Shown here: positions 1 to 11,245 of the stretch, piece after piece
How the letters are laid out: each line of letters starts with the position of its first letter
Numbering within the stretch: position 1 is the first letter of the stretch
Source: Calycina herbarum
Taxonomy: Eukaryota > Ascomycota > Leotiomycetes > Helotiales > Pezizellaceae
Length of the DNA stretch: 64,000 bases
Assembly (NCBI GenBank): GCA_001414485.1
Contig: LLEY01000156.1
Location: 1-64,000, forward strand
Reading direction: 5' to 3'
Made by a program: the position numbers and the translations under genes
Notes under the pieces: model-generated
Told to the model about the DNA's origin: nothing
Database searches by the model: none
Seen by the model: only the letters and a program-made list of their open reading frames with translations

Positions 1-395
1 ATTCAAACATCACAAAATTACAAAAAACCAAAATAACAAAACGCCTCTCAGTCTGCAAAACCTATTATTTTTCATTTTTCATTCCCCCCTCCCACAACCG
101 CAACCACATAGCTACCTAAGCTACGCTACGCAAGCAACAAAACAACCAAAAGGCAAAGAACAAAATTAATAATGGCAATGGTATATCCTCCAACTCCCTC
201 CCTTCGTTCTCCAAAACAACGCAATCCCAATAATAATTAAGTTTTTGCCCTTCTGCCCCTCTGCCCTTCTGCCCTTCTGCCCTTCTGCTTGCTTGCCTGC
301 CAGTCCCATCAAATCATAAAAATCATTACCACTTCCCCCATCAGTCGCATCATCCCCCAAAAAATCATTACGCGAGCAAAAAATGACAGCAGCCC
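1..395. other. Intergenic, short tandem repeat
   Basis: No gene is seen. The stretch is A/C-rich and holds about five tandem copies of an 8-base unit (ctgccctt) at roughly 247-288. It lies downstream of the hexose transporter pseudogene on the minus strand. Confidence 0.5.
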
Positions 396-2573
396 CTAAA
401 CAACATCCTTATGCTCAGCCCCCAAAACCCCCTCCTCCTTATTAACAACCTCCGTCTTCGCATCGACCATCCCCATATCCGCCGCAAAGGTGATGTGAGG
501 AACCCACTGTAACAAGTCAGCACGATACCCCAACCAAACACCCCCAGAAAAACGGCAACAAAGAAAGAAAGATTAAAAAAATCGACATACCTTAGCACTA
601 GTTCTCGGCGTAGTCTCCTCCAACATGCGATCAACCTGCTCAAGACTTAACCCCTTCGTCTCGGGAATTAGCACATACGTATACACAAAGCACGGAAGAA
701 GACCTACGAGCCTAGGTTCGCCTCACCCTTATCCGTGCCTACTATGTATAGGGTGATGACCGCGATGATGCAGTTCCAAAGCTAGTTCGAGGCTGTCGAG
801 AGACCGACGCCGCGCAAGCGGATAGGGAGGGGGAAGATCTCGCCGATGAGGACCCATGCGCCTGTGATGATGTTAGTCGGATTTTACCAAAGAAATGAGA
901 GGGAGAAGAGGGTGGAGAGAAAACTTACCAGGACCCCAGGTCGTAGCGAAGAAGAAGATGTGGATGTAGATAAAGGCGATTTGTGCCGAGACCGTAGAGC
1001 TGTTGTCTTGACTAGGACGTCCAGTAGTAACACTAATAATTCCGATAATGAACTCGTAGACTAACATGCCCAAGGCACCCCAGATTATGATAGGACGACG
1101 ACTAAAGTGCTCGACGATCTAGAAGGAGAGAGGGGTGGAGTAGATATTGACTAGAGTGGTGATAAGACCGATTAAGAAGGGATTCTTGATTGTGCCGAGC
1201 TCTTGGAAGAAGGTTGTACTAAAGTAGAAGATAAAGTTGATTCCGGTCTATTGTTGCATCATTTAAAGGGATGTGCCGAGAATGGTACGTCGCAAGTTGG
1301 AAGAGGCATTTCGGAGACCACCAGAGAAGCAAGTCATCCACTGCATAATATTAGCATTACATTTCACCAAATATCAGTAGGGGAAGAAATCCCGCCTAGG
1401 TTGGGAATTGGACTGTCGGAATAAAGAAAGAGCTTGCTTACTGTGCTAAAGTAACCACCTTGTGGAATAACAGACATCTTATACTCATTATTAGCAACAA
1501 TCTTAGCAAGTTCCTGTTGAATATATTGCGAGCCCTCCGGTTCACCACGAAGACGGCACCTCCAGGTCACCCTTTCTGACGAAATAACGAGGCGATTCAG
1601 GGAGCAGGAAGAGACTAGCGGCTAAGATAATAGCCTAAAGTATTTAGATCATAATTGGAATTCAGTAGGAGGCGGTAGTTATTCGGTTTTAGATACTATA
1701 ATCTATATACTAATAAGATGCTAATTATAATATAGAATTGATAACTAGACATAATAGCTCCTCGGACCTTCTTAGGGGCGATTTTAGATATATAGAGAAT
1801 GATAATAGTCGAGACGAAACTAATACTAAAACTAGTGATTAAACGACCAACGACGAGGAGACCAAGGCTATTAGAGGCAGTTTAGAGGATGATACCGATA
1901 ATAAAGACAAGGTAGCTGAGAATAATGGTAGTACGACGACTGAACCTGAAAATGGTAAGTTAGAATTGTAGCTGTAGAAGAGGCCTCTTTGTTATGAGAA
2001 GTAGATGACCATTTCTCCGCGTATATTTGTAGAACAATTAAGGATAACTTGAAGTATTGTAGGCGAAGGTCTCGAAAAACTAGAAACTCGATTCACTGGG
2101 TTCTCTCAACCTTTTTGCACAGTACTTTCAACTGTCCAAATCTTATAGGGCGATAGAGAAAGGTTGTACTCGAAGGATAGCTTAGGATTCTTAACTTACT
2201 AATTTGTAAGATTACCAGCAATAAGAGCTCTAAAAAAGGTACTAGCAAAGAGGATCGACGTGATCAGAGACTTATCCTTGGCTGGTAGAGAGAAAGCCTT
2301 CTTCTCGGCATCAGTGGTATCAGCACTGGGGATTGGCTTGTAGGTGTAGAGATTAATAAAGTAGGGCATTCCCATAACTCTAGAAATGTATCTCGAATCA
2401 TAACTAAAGAAGATTCTACTAAACGAGGCGAAAGCGCACATTATGTAGGCCTGGGAATACCATGTTAGCAGATATAGCTATACATTGTCAGCGACAGTTC
2501 CAAGTACCTTCAAGGTCACTGGCGCCTCGATACGAGACGGATCGCTCGTGGCGACCAAACCTCCTCCTGCCAT
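396..2573 (-). pseudogene. RIP-mutated MFS hexose transporter pseudogene
   Basis: Remnant of a sugar transporter of the major facilitator superfamily (Sugar_tr family), a 12-helix plasma-membrane hexose permease. The start is an ATG at 2573; exon 1 encodes 22 residues, a 57-nt intron follows (2451-2507), then exon 2 begins AYIMCAF and continues with a TM1-like stretch. The family motif PESPRYF is readable at 1581-1601, and the ELGTIKNPF and TWGPG stretches nearer the C-terminus match the family. A second intron (507-590) precedes the C-terminal tail, which ends at a TAG at 396-398. The middle is full of TAG/TAA codons, and conserved glycines of TM1 have become Ser/Arg (for example SRIFFSYDSRY), all explicable by C-to-T or G-to-A change. 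It cannot encode a transporter now. RIP requires a duplicate, so a second copy probably exists or existed. Family call strong; exact substrate unknown. Confidence 0.88.
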
Positions 2574-5500
2574 GTTTGACGATGGGCAGTTGTATTGACG
2601 TGAAGGGATTGACCAATTGGTTTCAGATCAAGTCGATGGATGCGGGGGGGTTGGGGTAAAAGGGAAGAAAAGTGTGGGGAAGGAAGGAAGGACTTGAACT
2701 GGAAGGCGGAGGCGCGGGGGATAAAGAGGTCAAATCAAAGTGTGGGGAGGGAAGCGACGAAGAGTCGATTCACGCGACAAAGGGTTTGATGAAACTTTTT
2801 GTACTCGGGGCGCGTGAACAGATGACAATCACAATATTTGGTAAATAGTAAGAAGCCAACAGCTATGTATCCAATGGCAACGCAAGCAGGCATGCAAGTA
2901 ACTGCTGCATCCATGAACTCCCCATGAGGCGTGGCAACACGGGATCCAGGATGCCATTCACCACCCGCGGCACAGCTCCGAATACAATGAAGGCAGTGGA
3001 GAGGCAAGCAGATCTGGGAAATCAGGTGCACTTGCCAACCCAACCCAACCCAACCATTCCCCGGGCGACATTCATTGTCATTCGATTGGCAGGAGCGACA
3101 TTGCGTTGACCGAGGCACTCGCCGAGATGATTCCAAAGGGAAAGAACTGGTGAACGAGCAAAAAGGCTAAACGCGCTTGCGTTGAGTAGAGTAGGTGTAG
3201 TGAATCGTTCCTGCCATTCCTGAATTTGTGTACGGCGAACCAGATTAAGGTAGCACAGTAGAATGAATCCTCTCTTGCACCTTCCTCAGTCGCCACATGT
3301 TGCCCCTGACGAGCTTCACAAGCCATTCGCTCATACGATTGTTCAACTCTGGCAAGCACCAAAGCCAACCTGACGTCCAGCTCCGGAGCTTCCCTAGCGA
3401 CGACAGATGAAAACCTTCCATTTGGAGACACTCGCAGGCGCTTACGGGCACAGTTTTAAAGGCTCTCACCGCATCTGGAAATATTGCTGAAATGAAAAGG
3501 AGGGGTTGCGCCAATGGGAGCCGACAAGGTCGAATGAATGTGTTACCAGCAACAGACTCGACCATGTCGGTTGCCGTGGCCTAAGGGCCGGGCGAGCTAG
3601 GCTAGGCCTTCCTAAATGAGAATTTTGGGGTTTGATTCTTTTAATTTTACTTCCTGGGCTTTCAGTTTAGTGACGAATGATTTTGTGGCGATGGAAATGG
3701 CGTTCGCGAGAACGAGAGACAAAGAGAAAACGATGTTCTTGGCGTCTTCTGTTTTTCCCCGCGTTTTGGCCACGAGGTTGGTTCTTCCCGTTAGTAACGC
3801 CCACGTATGTCATGATGTCTTAAGTGGCAGATATTGGAGTGGTAATCTATTTATTATTTCTTTCTTGGGGAATTATTTTTGGAAGTTTAGGTGGCCACGT
3901 GTGTTCGTTCTTCTCGGACTGGGTTGTGCGAGTACGAGATTTGCGATGGGAGGAGAGCTTCAATCGCAGAGTTCTGATTCGCACAAAATTTCCCAACCGA
4001 ACAGCCGTTTTCTGTCCTGATTCCTGAAAGCTTCAGGACTACTAGTATAGGCCTTCGTAATCTTGCATCGGACTCGACATTCCCGTAAACTCCTATCCAC
4101 CCCCTCCACGATGTTTTGCGAGGTGCAACAACAGAAGTTCACACAGCTACAGTCCTTTGTACTGCTCTGACTGTGTTGTATCTGGGTTGATGGTTAAAAT
4201 ATTTCACCTTTGAAATGTTCCCCCTTCTGTTTTATTGAATCTTGCACCCTGGAGTGTTCATACCCTTCCTTTCCTTGTTTCTGTGGATTATCGAGATGTT
4301 TTCGAAAGCAGATTGAGGATCGACGGCAAATCCCCGAATTTTCATTTTCGGAATTATTTTTTCCTGGTTTTGAAAGATGCTCATGCTGGGTGTTTCGAAT
4401 TCTGGGCATGGAGATATTGGGATACTTTAACCTTAGTTCTCAACTTTGTTCCCGACAAGTCCACCCATGAGAGCATCTTTCTGCGGAGGTAGCCGATAGT
4501 TTTGTCTTTGGGTGTTGTTGTTTTTTATTCGCATGCTTTTAGATCAAGCCTTCTGGAGAGGCTGGGGAAAAAAGCGAAACTGGTTTTCTGGGGCGAAACT
4601 TTCTTGGTTCCTTGTGTTGTCGCCTCATGTTCTCTCTCTTTTTTTTTTCCAATTCTCTACATCAACACGTCAGGGAATTGGGAATTTGGTATTGCCGACT
4701 ATGAAAAGGGTGAGATTGTTGGAGCTGTGAGGGCATAGCTTGACGCGTTCGGGGGTGGCTTTTTAGTCGTGGCGTTGTGTGCGTGTTTGGGCTTTGTATT
4801 GGAATGTATTTCATTCTTTCCATATTCAATTCCTGGGACATTATCTTCTTAGGACGCGGAGTTTCTGAGGAGGGTTGATGCTTGGTCTTTCTCCGGACGG
4901 GAATGAATGATTTTCTTTCGGAATTAAATTGGGAACCGGGGGGAAAAGGACTTTTTTTTTTGGAAGAGAAATTGCGGGTGTCGGGTTGTAGCTTGAGGTT
5001 TTTAGTTTTGTGGAATTTTATTCTTTGCCGTTTTTCTTCGAGATGGAAGTCTCGTTCTTATTTGAGGGCGTGGGGAAGCTGTTTCTATTCGCGAGTGCAA
5101 ATCGAGGGGTGCTATCTTTGCCATTTGTTGGATTTGCGTCTCGGGGTAGTTTTTCGAATGGGATTTTCATTGTGTGAGGGGGGTGGCGTTCGTAGGTGGA
5201 ACCCGAGTTGGGAGATGCTTTTTTTCTTGCTTTTCTTGCTTTTCATGCTCTTCTTGCTGAGGCGGTTGTATCTTGAGATCACGCAATTATTAAGGTATTT
5301 ACCAAGGTTGGAAAATGAAATGGAGTGAGCAAGAGGAAGGAGATGCAATTGTGTGGTTATGATCTCAGGACTCGGAATCTCCGTGTTTGAGAAATATTTC
5401 TTCGGATAGAGATTTTCTACTTTTGTCATGGGGAGGAGATCCATTTCTCTCTCACGGATAGGTGGGGGGGTTTCGAAGGTGGATTCGGAATCGATCGCAA

Positions 5501-6180
5501 AACTCCAACCCTGCCTTTTTCGCGAATCCGCGAGGAGTGGAGGAGATATATCTTGTAGACGAGAAAATTAGACTAGGGGGACTTTCCTTGGTTATAAGGT
5601 ATGTTAGATTTCTTCTTTTCGGGGAAGTCTGACGATTGCTTAAGGAGAACACGGGGGACTGCATCTGTTGTGTTGGCATGATTGAAATTCTGAGGAGGGG
5701 GTTTAAATCTGAATTCTGGATGGAGAGGGGATTGATGCCTTGAAACCATCGACGTCAACAAGACAAAGCTAAGACAAGACCAATAACTATACCATCGAAC
5801 TTTGTGATGCGAGCATCAGATTTTCACCTTCAAGTTCAGATGCAGAGTTTCCTTCGGATTCGTCGTCTGATGTTTTTAAATGTCAATTTTCTTACGTTGG
5901 AAAGTAAAGTGAGCGGGCTTACTGTTGATGAGTGTGGTGGGGGGGAAGATGAAAACACTCTTAACCAGAAACATGCCCCTTCCAGCGTCAGGTGAACCAT
6001 TCAATTGGCATCCATGACTCTATCTTTACTTTTCAGAGCAAGAAAAAGTCCGAAATCTCAAAGCCTGGGGCATTAAGTTGGATCATCCGTTGATGTTGTG
6101 ATTAAATCATGCCCGTCACGCAAAATCCCGACGTTTACAGCCCGTGGTGCCCAATTCCCTCCATATATTTTCCCCCCGAT
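2574..6180. other. Gene-poor stretch
   Basis: About 3.6 kb in which no gene could be supported on either strand. Open frames of 60-148 codons exist (for example 4882-5328 plus, 2735-3136 minus), but their translations are low in complexity or compositionally odd, overlap each other in several frames, and show no family motif. 3600-5400 is T-rich on the plus strand and could be untranslated leader or plain intergenic DNA. Confidence 0.4.
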
Positions 6181-6627
6181 GACGACCGAAGAGCAACCAT
6201 CTGCCTCCCTTCCAGGTCTCGACAAAAATTACGAAAAATTTATCGAGGCACATGACACCGAGCCCCCATTCCCGATCCCGAGAATCGCAACAGGAACATT
6301 GCCGTCTACCTACAACCCTCGACCTCTCACAGTGACCTTCGCAGACTACTCAACCTCTCATATGCAGAAGGATTCCTTAACACGCCCACTGAGCTCCAAA
6401 ATCTCATTGGAAATCCTGCCATGAATCGAAATGCTGTCGCTATCAGAATAAAGGCAAGCGACATCTCGGAATTGAGAATCAGCTACCGCTCCCAGTGGGG
6501 AGATTCCAATGTGGCATGTTTTAGTGTTGAGTAGACGAATGAGGTGGCGTTTAGCATCCGGCTTTCCATACTAGGACTGGTCTTCAAGAACATCGGGATC
6601 CTGGACCATATGACTCATGAGGAATAA
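6181..6627 (+). pseudogene. Decaying small ORF, unknown function
   Basis: Unrecognised. The frame starting MTTEEQPSASLPG at 6181 reads well for about 28 codons to DTEPP. Coding character then passes to a different frame, beginning PIPDPENRNR and continuing through DLRRLLNLSYAEGF and ISELRISYRSQWG to a TAG at 6529-6531. The switch coincides with a run of five C at about 6261-6265, so a one-base loss in that run would explain it. After the TAG the same frame stays open to 6627. It could be a broken small gene or a gene with an assembly error; no domain or signal peptide is evident. Confidence 0.35.
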
Positions 6628-7626
6628 CGGCCAAATGTGGAGGTGGTTTGAGAAACTAGGTTGTTATTAGGGGTGGCAATAGTGTACTGGGGAAAATACT
6701 CCAGTAAATTTATCACTTTGCGTTACTCCGTAACAGTACAGTATGAACAATAAACTTTGCGGGCATATTATTCCTACCTAAAAATACGCTCATAATTCCA
6801 ACCATATACTAAATGACTTACATCGCACTAAATTAGCACCCCACCTGGTGAACAGAAAAAGCGGCAGTAATTATTCCCAGTGCGTTCGTACTTGCCTATT
6901 TTAATTATTGTTCCAACCTTTTCAGGAAAACTCAAGATCATTGTTCTAAATCTTCTGGGTTAACACATAAATTCTCCCAAACACTTGGGTTAATTATCTT
7001 GAATTGCCCTAGGGAGATGGAACAACGAAAGATATAGGTAGGTACGACTGCCGCGTTTATTATCCACCGCGAGCCCAACCAAATATCAACGCGACATTCA
7101 AAAAGTTATTCTATCGTGTATATAACTACTTACTAGCATATGTTCATTGATATGTAAAAAAAGGTGTTTTGTAATGGCTGGTTGTTAATTAATTAATTAT
7201 TTAAGTAAAATGGTGGGAATCACACCACAGGGATCTGAACTCGGTTGCGGAAAACTCAAAAAGGAATCCAATTCAATCCAGCTTTCAATCGATTATCTGG
7301 TCGAGCAGATATCCCTAGCTTGCTTACTACTTTAACTCGCTGTCTTTATGAAGAGTTGGGTTTCTAGTAAGTCTCCACAGAATTGGTTGAGGGGTACTGA
7401 CAAAAGTGGTTGGTTCTAGGAGTTGGAATGACATGAGTACGTGAACACAGAATACAAAACGAAAATGAGAAATTGAGAAAGACAGAAATCGCTAATTGGC
7501 GATATACATGATTTAAAGCTGTCTTCTGTGTAAGAAATACGTGTTGTTGACAGAAAGAAATGCTCTCGTGACTCGAAAAGCAGCTCCCCTTTCGAGCATA
7601 CAGGAGAAAATTCCGCGAGAAGAACC
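6628..7626. other. Intergenic with a dispersed repeat copy
   Basis: No gene is seen. About 6935-7050 resembles stretches at 23050-23140 and 27060-27130 (shared block TTGAATTGCCCT with similar flanks for the second). The rest is A/T-rich, with a run of taattaa at about 7187-7198. Confidence 0.35.
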
Positions 7627-8367
7627 CTAATAATAAAGCCCCTCCTCGTTCCTCTTTATCTTCCTCTCCACAACAAAATTTGTACTCCTCCAATCCCATG
7701 CCAACCCTCCTACTACAGCGAGGGAAGACAGCCACACCAAAACCAATACAGCACGACTACCCTTCTCGCCAGTACACTGCATTTCAAATCCCTCACTCTC
7801 GAAAGCCTTGATAAACTTAGGAGCTTCGCATGTCCATCTCTCGAGTGTAAAAGAACCCTTGTCGTAAGATGCACTAGCCGAAATGGTATGTTCTGGATCA
7901 AAGTGACTGCTCCCTCCGTATCGAGCAAATTCGAATATCATAACAATTGTTCCCAGAAGCGCAGTAACGACTAATAAAGCAAGTGCCATAATTTTCGGGA
8001 TGGGTTTTATCTAAATTTTGACATCAGCAAGGTTCCTGCACATAATTCCTAGGAAACTTACCTTCAGAGACTGTTGCTTCTTCATAGACCACCCGGTTGC
8101 CACTAACACAGCGAATCCTGTAACAATCCCAAAACTTGTAGCGGCAATCACTGGACCCTGAGTGACGGGAAGGAGATGTTCGGGGTAAGTTGCAAGCCAC
8201 CCTCTACTACCATATTTTGGGTACGGTAAAAGTGTTCGGGATTCGATATGGACCGCATACAGATCGAACGCTGTCCGCTTCAACGCGAGGCACACGATGG
8301 AGGATAACAGTAGAACACCACTCCCTATTTGGGCCACAATTGCTGGTAGCTCCTTTGAGATTCGCAT
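7627..8367 (-). CDS. Four-pass membrane protein, unknown function
   Basis: Two exons, 8062-8367 and 7627-8010, separated by a 51-nt intron (8011-8061, GTAAGT...TTTAG); they join in phase to give 229 aa. Four hydrophobic helices are visible: about residues 9-30, 65-87, 109-132 and 197-216. The loop between helices 3 and 4 is about 65 residues, carries two cysteines (in RWTCE and MQCTG) and is probably extracellular. This topology recalls tetraspan families such as SUR7/PalI or claudin-like fungal proteins, but no family signature was seen, so the function is left open. The C-terminus is short and charged (KRNEEGLYY). It is transcribed away from the ankyrin gene across a 434-bp divergent spacer. 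Confidence 0.75.
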
Positions 8368-8801
8368 CTTGATTGTTGAATGTGAATGGATGGTAGATGT
8401 TATTCGTGGAATTTGAGATGATGTAGTGTATTAAACCTGTCGGATGAGTATTTTGTAGAATTTTTTCTCGCAGAGGAACCGCTTCTGTTATTAACTCTAT
8501 TTCGGTTGGTGCCCAGAACTTCTTAAGCGCCGACCCTAACACCGCCCAGAATGAGTGGGGTTCATAACGTGAAAGGACCAAATTGCTCTCTGACTTTACG
8601 TATTCTTTGCTCCACCTATAATGCACCTCGGAATAGCAAAAACCAACAGCTTACCAACAACACCAAGGGATTTCTGGTGGGGTCCATCACGTGATGGTTC
8701 TTGGCTTTCCTACCTAGCCCGACGTACCATTTTCTAGACCTTATTCAACCTGGTTTACTTTTATCTCAACACCTGAGATTCACATTATCCAAGAACCAAA
8801 T
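8368..8801. promoter_or_regulatory. Divergent intergenic spacer
   Basis: Spacer of 434 bp between two genes transcribed away from each other, so it should hold both promoters. No specific motif could be assigned with confidence. Confidence 0.35.
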
Positions 8802-10433
8802 ATGGACGGCTTTCCGACCTTCCCAGGTACGTATTCTCCGAGTTGTATTTCCCTCTTTTAGGTTGTTTTCGGAGGATTGAGACACCATTTCCTCCTCCGA
8901 CATCTTACTTCCTCCTAAGACATCCCCATTTTGTACTCATTTCCTCAAACATACTTCTAGAAAGGGTAATATTAACTCCGAGCTTTTCCACAGTTGAGAT
9001 TGCTCGCCTAATACTCCTCGAAGCTGTTCAGACACGGGGCCTAAAGCGCGCTGTTCGCCTACGTTTCGTCAACCGTTGGTGGAACGTTGAGGTTGTAGAA
9101 GCGATATTGAGATGGGGAATCCTCGACAGCTGTGACGATCTGTTTAGTTCTCTATTTTTCCCGCAGTACCTTCCGTATAAGATATTCAGCAATGAAACAC
9201 CCCGCTTTCGAAACCTCTGCGTTATACGTGAGGTAGCTAAGCGCGTGTTGATGTTCCGTGGAGAGGATGCTTCCGACGATGCAGTAAAGCGGTGTATATC
9301 TCAATTTGCGACCAATTGGGGAGGTTCCGGGTCCGGCTACTGGAATGATGGGTTTTCGAGTTATGTGGGTGAGCCCGTGGAAGAGAACATCGTTATACAT
9401 GACAATGACGATGATTTTCAGCGGGCGTTGCTTGCGGCTGCAATAATTACAGACGACATAACCCTTGTGAAGCATCAGCTTTCACACATGCGAGACTCCC
9501 CTCATCTGCTGTCCGACCGGCGGTGTATCTCGAAGACAGAAATTGACCCGTAAGTTTTGATCTAATGTAATGAAAGCCGAATAAACACTAATGTTACATC
9601 TTTACAGGACTGTCCTCGGCTACCCAACAGACATCGCCGCTTCTTTGGGCAACACAGAAGTGTTAACCCTGTTGTTTGAATTCATAACGGACTCCGATGC
9701 TTCTGGTTTCCAACTGTCTGACGCCCGTGAGCAGGGTGCTGGATGTTCTGCTGATAACTTCGCTATATTTAAACTTTGTCAAGACCCGGAACCAGCGACG
9801 TACTACAGCGACGATTCTATCAGAATCATAGAAAGCACGTTGAGCCCTGAGATTTTTGAGTACATGGAAATTGTCTGCGGCGCGTTGATCCATCGTCCCG
9901 GAACCCGGATGCCAAAGAATATACTAATGCTGCGCCTCGAAAACTGTTTTCAAAACGCGGTTCGGCATGGGAGTCTAGATATGATGAAGTATCTTATGAG
10001 GAGGGGTGTAGTGATTAAGGATTTCAGAATTGAAAAGGAGTTTTGTTGGCCTACCGACGACTATGAACCGACTCAAAACTTTCACAAAGACGGATTTTCT
10101 GCGCTTACTAGTTATGCGGCACTTGGTGGATATACTGTGGTATTACAGTATCTGCTCGAGAATGGGGCGAAGATCGGCTGTAGATCGCTTGAAGCTGCCT
10201 GTAAACATGGGAACCCCGAGTGCGTGAAATTGCTACTTAGGCATAGTGCTACGGATCATTTCAATCCTGGCAGCGCATTGCTCCGGTGTTTAGAAAGGGA
10301 GAATGAGACGGTGATACGGCAGTTGATGGCTGCTGGGATGGCGTCTGGGATGGGCATGAATGACGATGTAAAGAAACAGATGCTGGATGTTATTGAAAAA
10401 GAAGGCTTGGAATCCATGTCTAAGATTCTCTAA
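8802..10433 (+). CDS. Ankyrin-repeat protein
   Basis: Three exons: 8802-8826, 8994-9549 and 9608-10433, giving 468 aa. The first intron (8827-8993, GTACGT...CACAG) joins MDGFPTFP to VEIARLILLEAV in phase; a downstream ATG at 8843 would instead give a poor N-terminus, which is why the far 5' exon was chosen. The second intron is 9550-9607. The N-terminal part (VEIARLILLEAVQTRGLKRA) resembles the F-box-like or helical leader common in fungal ankyrin proteins. Ankyrin-type helices are readable near the C-terminus (ALTSYAALGGYTVVLQYLLE, then LEAACKHGNPECVKLLLRH). Such proteins usually act as protein-binding scaffolds; no enzymatic domain is visible. Confidence 0.78.
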
Positions 10434-11245
10434 GAATGTAACTAGAGGATGTTGGAGTCCATTTTGATGAATGTAGCTATTATTGCTGCGAACAACCACC
10501 ATGTGTTGTTTGCAATTGCATTCCAATTAACTGAATATTTGATGGCATAGTAAAAGTTAAGCGAAGGTGGTCTCACGTATAGGCAAAGCGCACTGTAATT
10601 TTGAGCTATGTTGCTTTGCTTCTCTCTTTGGTCTCACTCTACGACATGGTGTACTTTATTCAACAGGTTTATAAACATACTCAAAATTTTACTTTCATCA
10701 GCAAACTCGATTGTTTTATCCCTTGGAAATATTTAAGTTTAAGAATTTTTACTTAAGTGAACTTTTTGATATAAGTAAGTTCTAGATTTTATCTTTGATT
10801 ATTTCAAATTGATCAAGTGAAATAACTTTCTTATATTAATTCACTCGAACCACTCCTGAATATTGTAAAGCACTTATATAAGTGGTCAGTTCCACAAGTA
10901 GTGAACAAGGCATATCAGATAAGCAATACAGTCTATTGTCAACGGAAATTCTATATACTATAAGAGACACCAGAAAACAAATGAAATGAGGATCCTAAAT
11001 TCAACAAACGCAAACAATTTATCGTGCACCGTCACATACTCAACCCAAACAGTCCGTCCATGCATCATAGCCAGTAGCGATCTTGTTGATATATCAACGA
11101 ACTAACGCCATAGCGAGCTGATATTGGCCCATTGGGTGGTCAATTGTGTTGAATACAAGTGATCCAACCTTTACGTTTCCCAGGGGCTCGTGTCGATCCG
11201 AAAGCCATTGCAGGGGTCGAGCAACGTGAGTCTGAGCAGACATGA
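10434..11245. other. Intergenic
   Basis: No gene is seen. 10680-10960 is A/T-rich with short internal ttcaagtg/cacttaag-like similarities, but no clear repeat boundary. Confidence 0.4.

Noticed and set aside
2735..3565. Overlapping minus-strand open frames of 106-133 codons
   Set aside because: Three frames overlap, none shows a family motif or consistent splice sites, and composition looks non-coding.
4882..5328. 148-codon plus-strand frame
   Set aside because: Phe/Leu-rich low-complexity translation that follows from T-rich DNA; no motif and no convincing start context.
8843..8993. Reading the ankyrin gene without its first intron, from ATG 8843
   Set aside because: Gives a proline/leucine-rich N-terminus, whereas the 167-nt intron joins MDGFPTFP directly to the conserved helix in phase.
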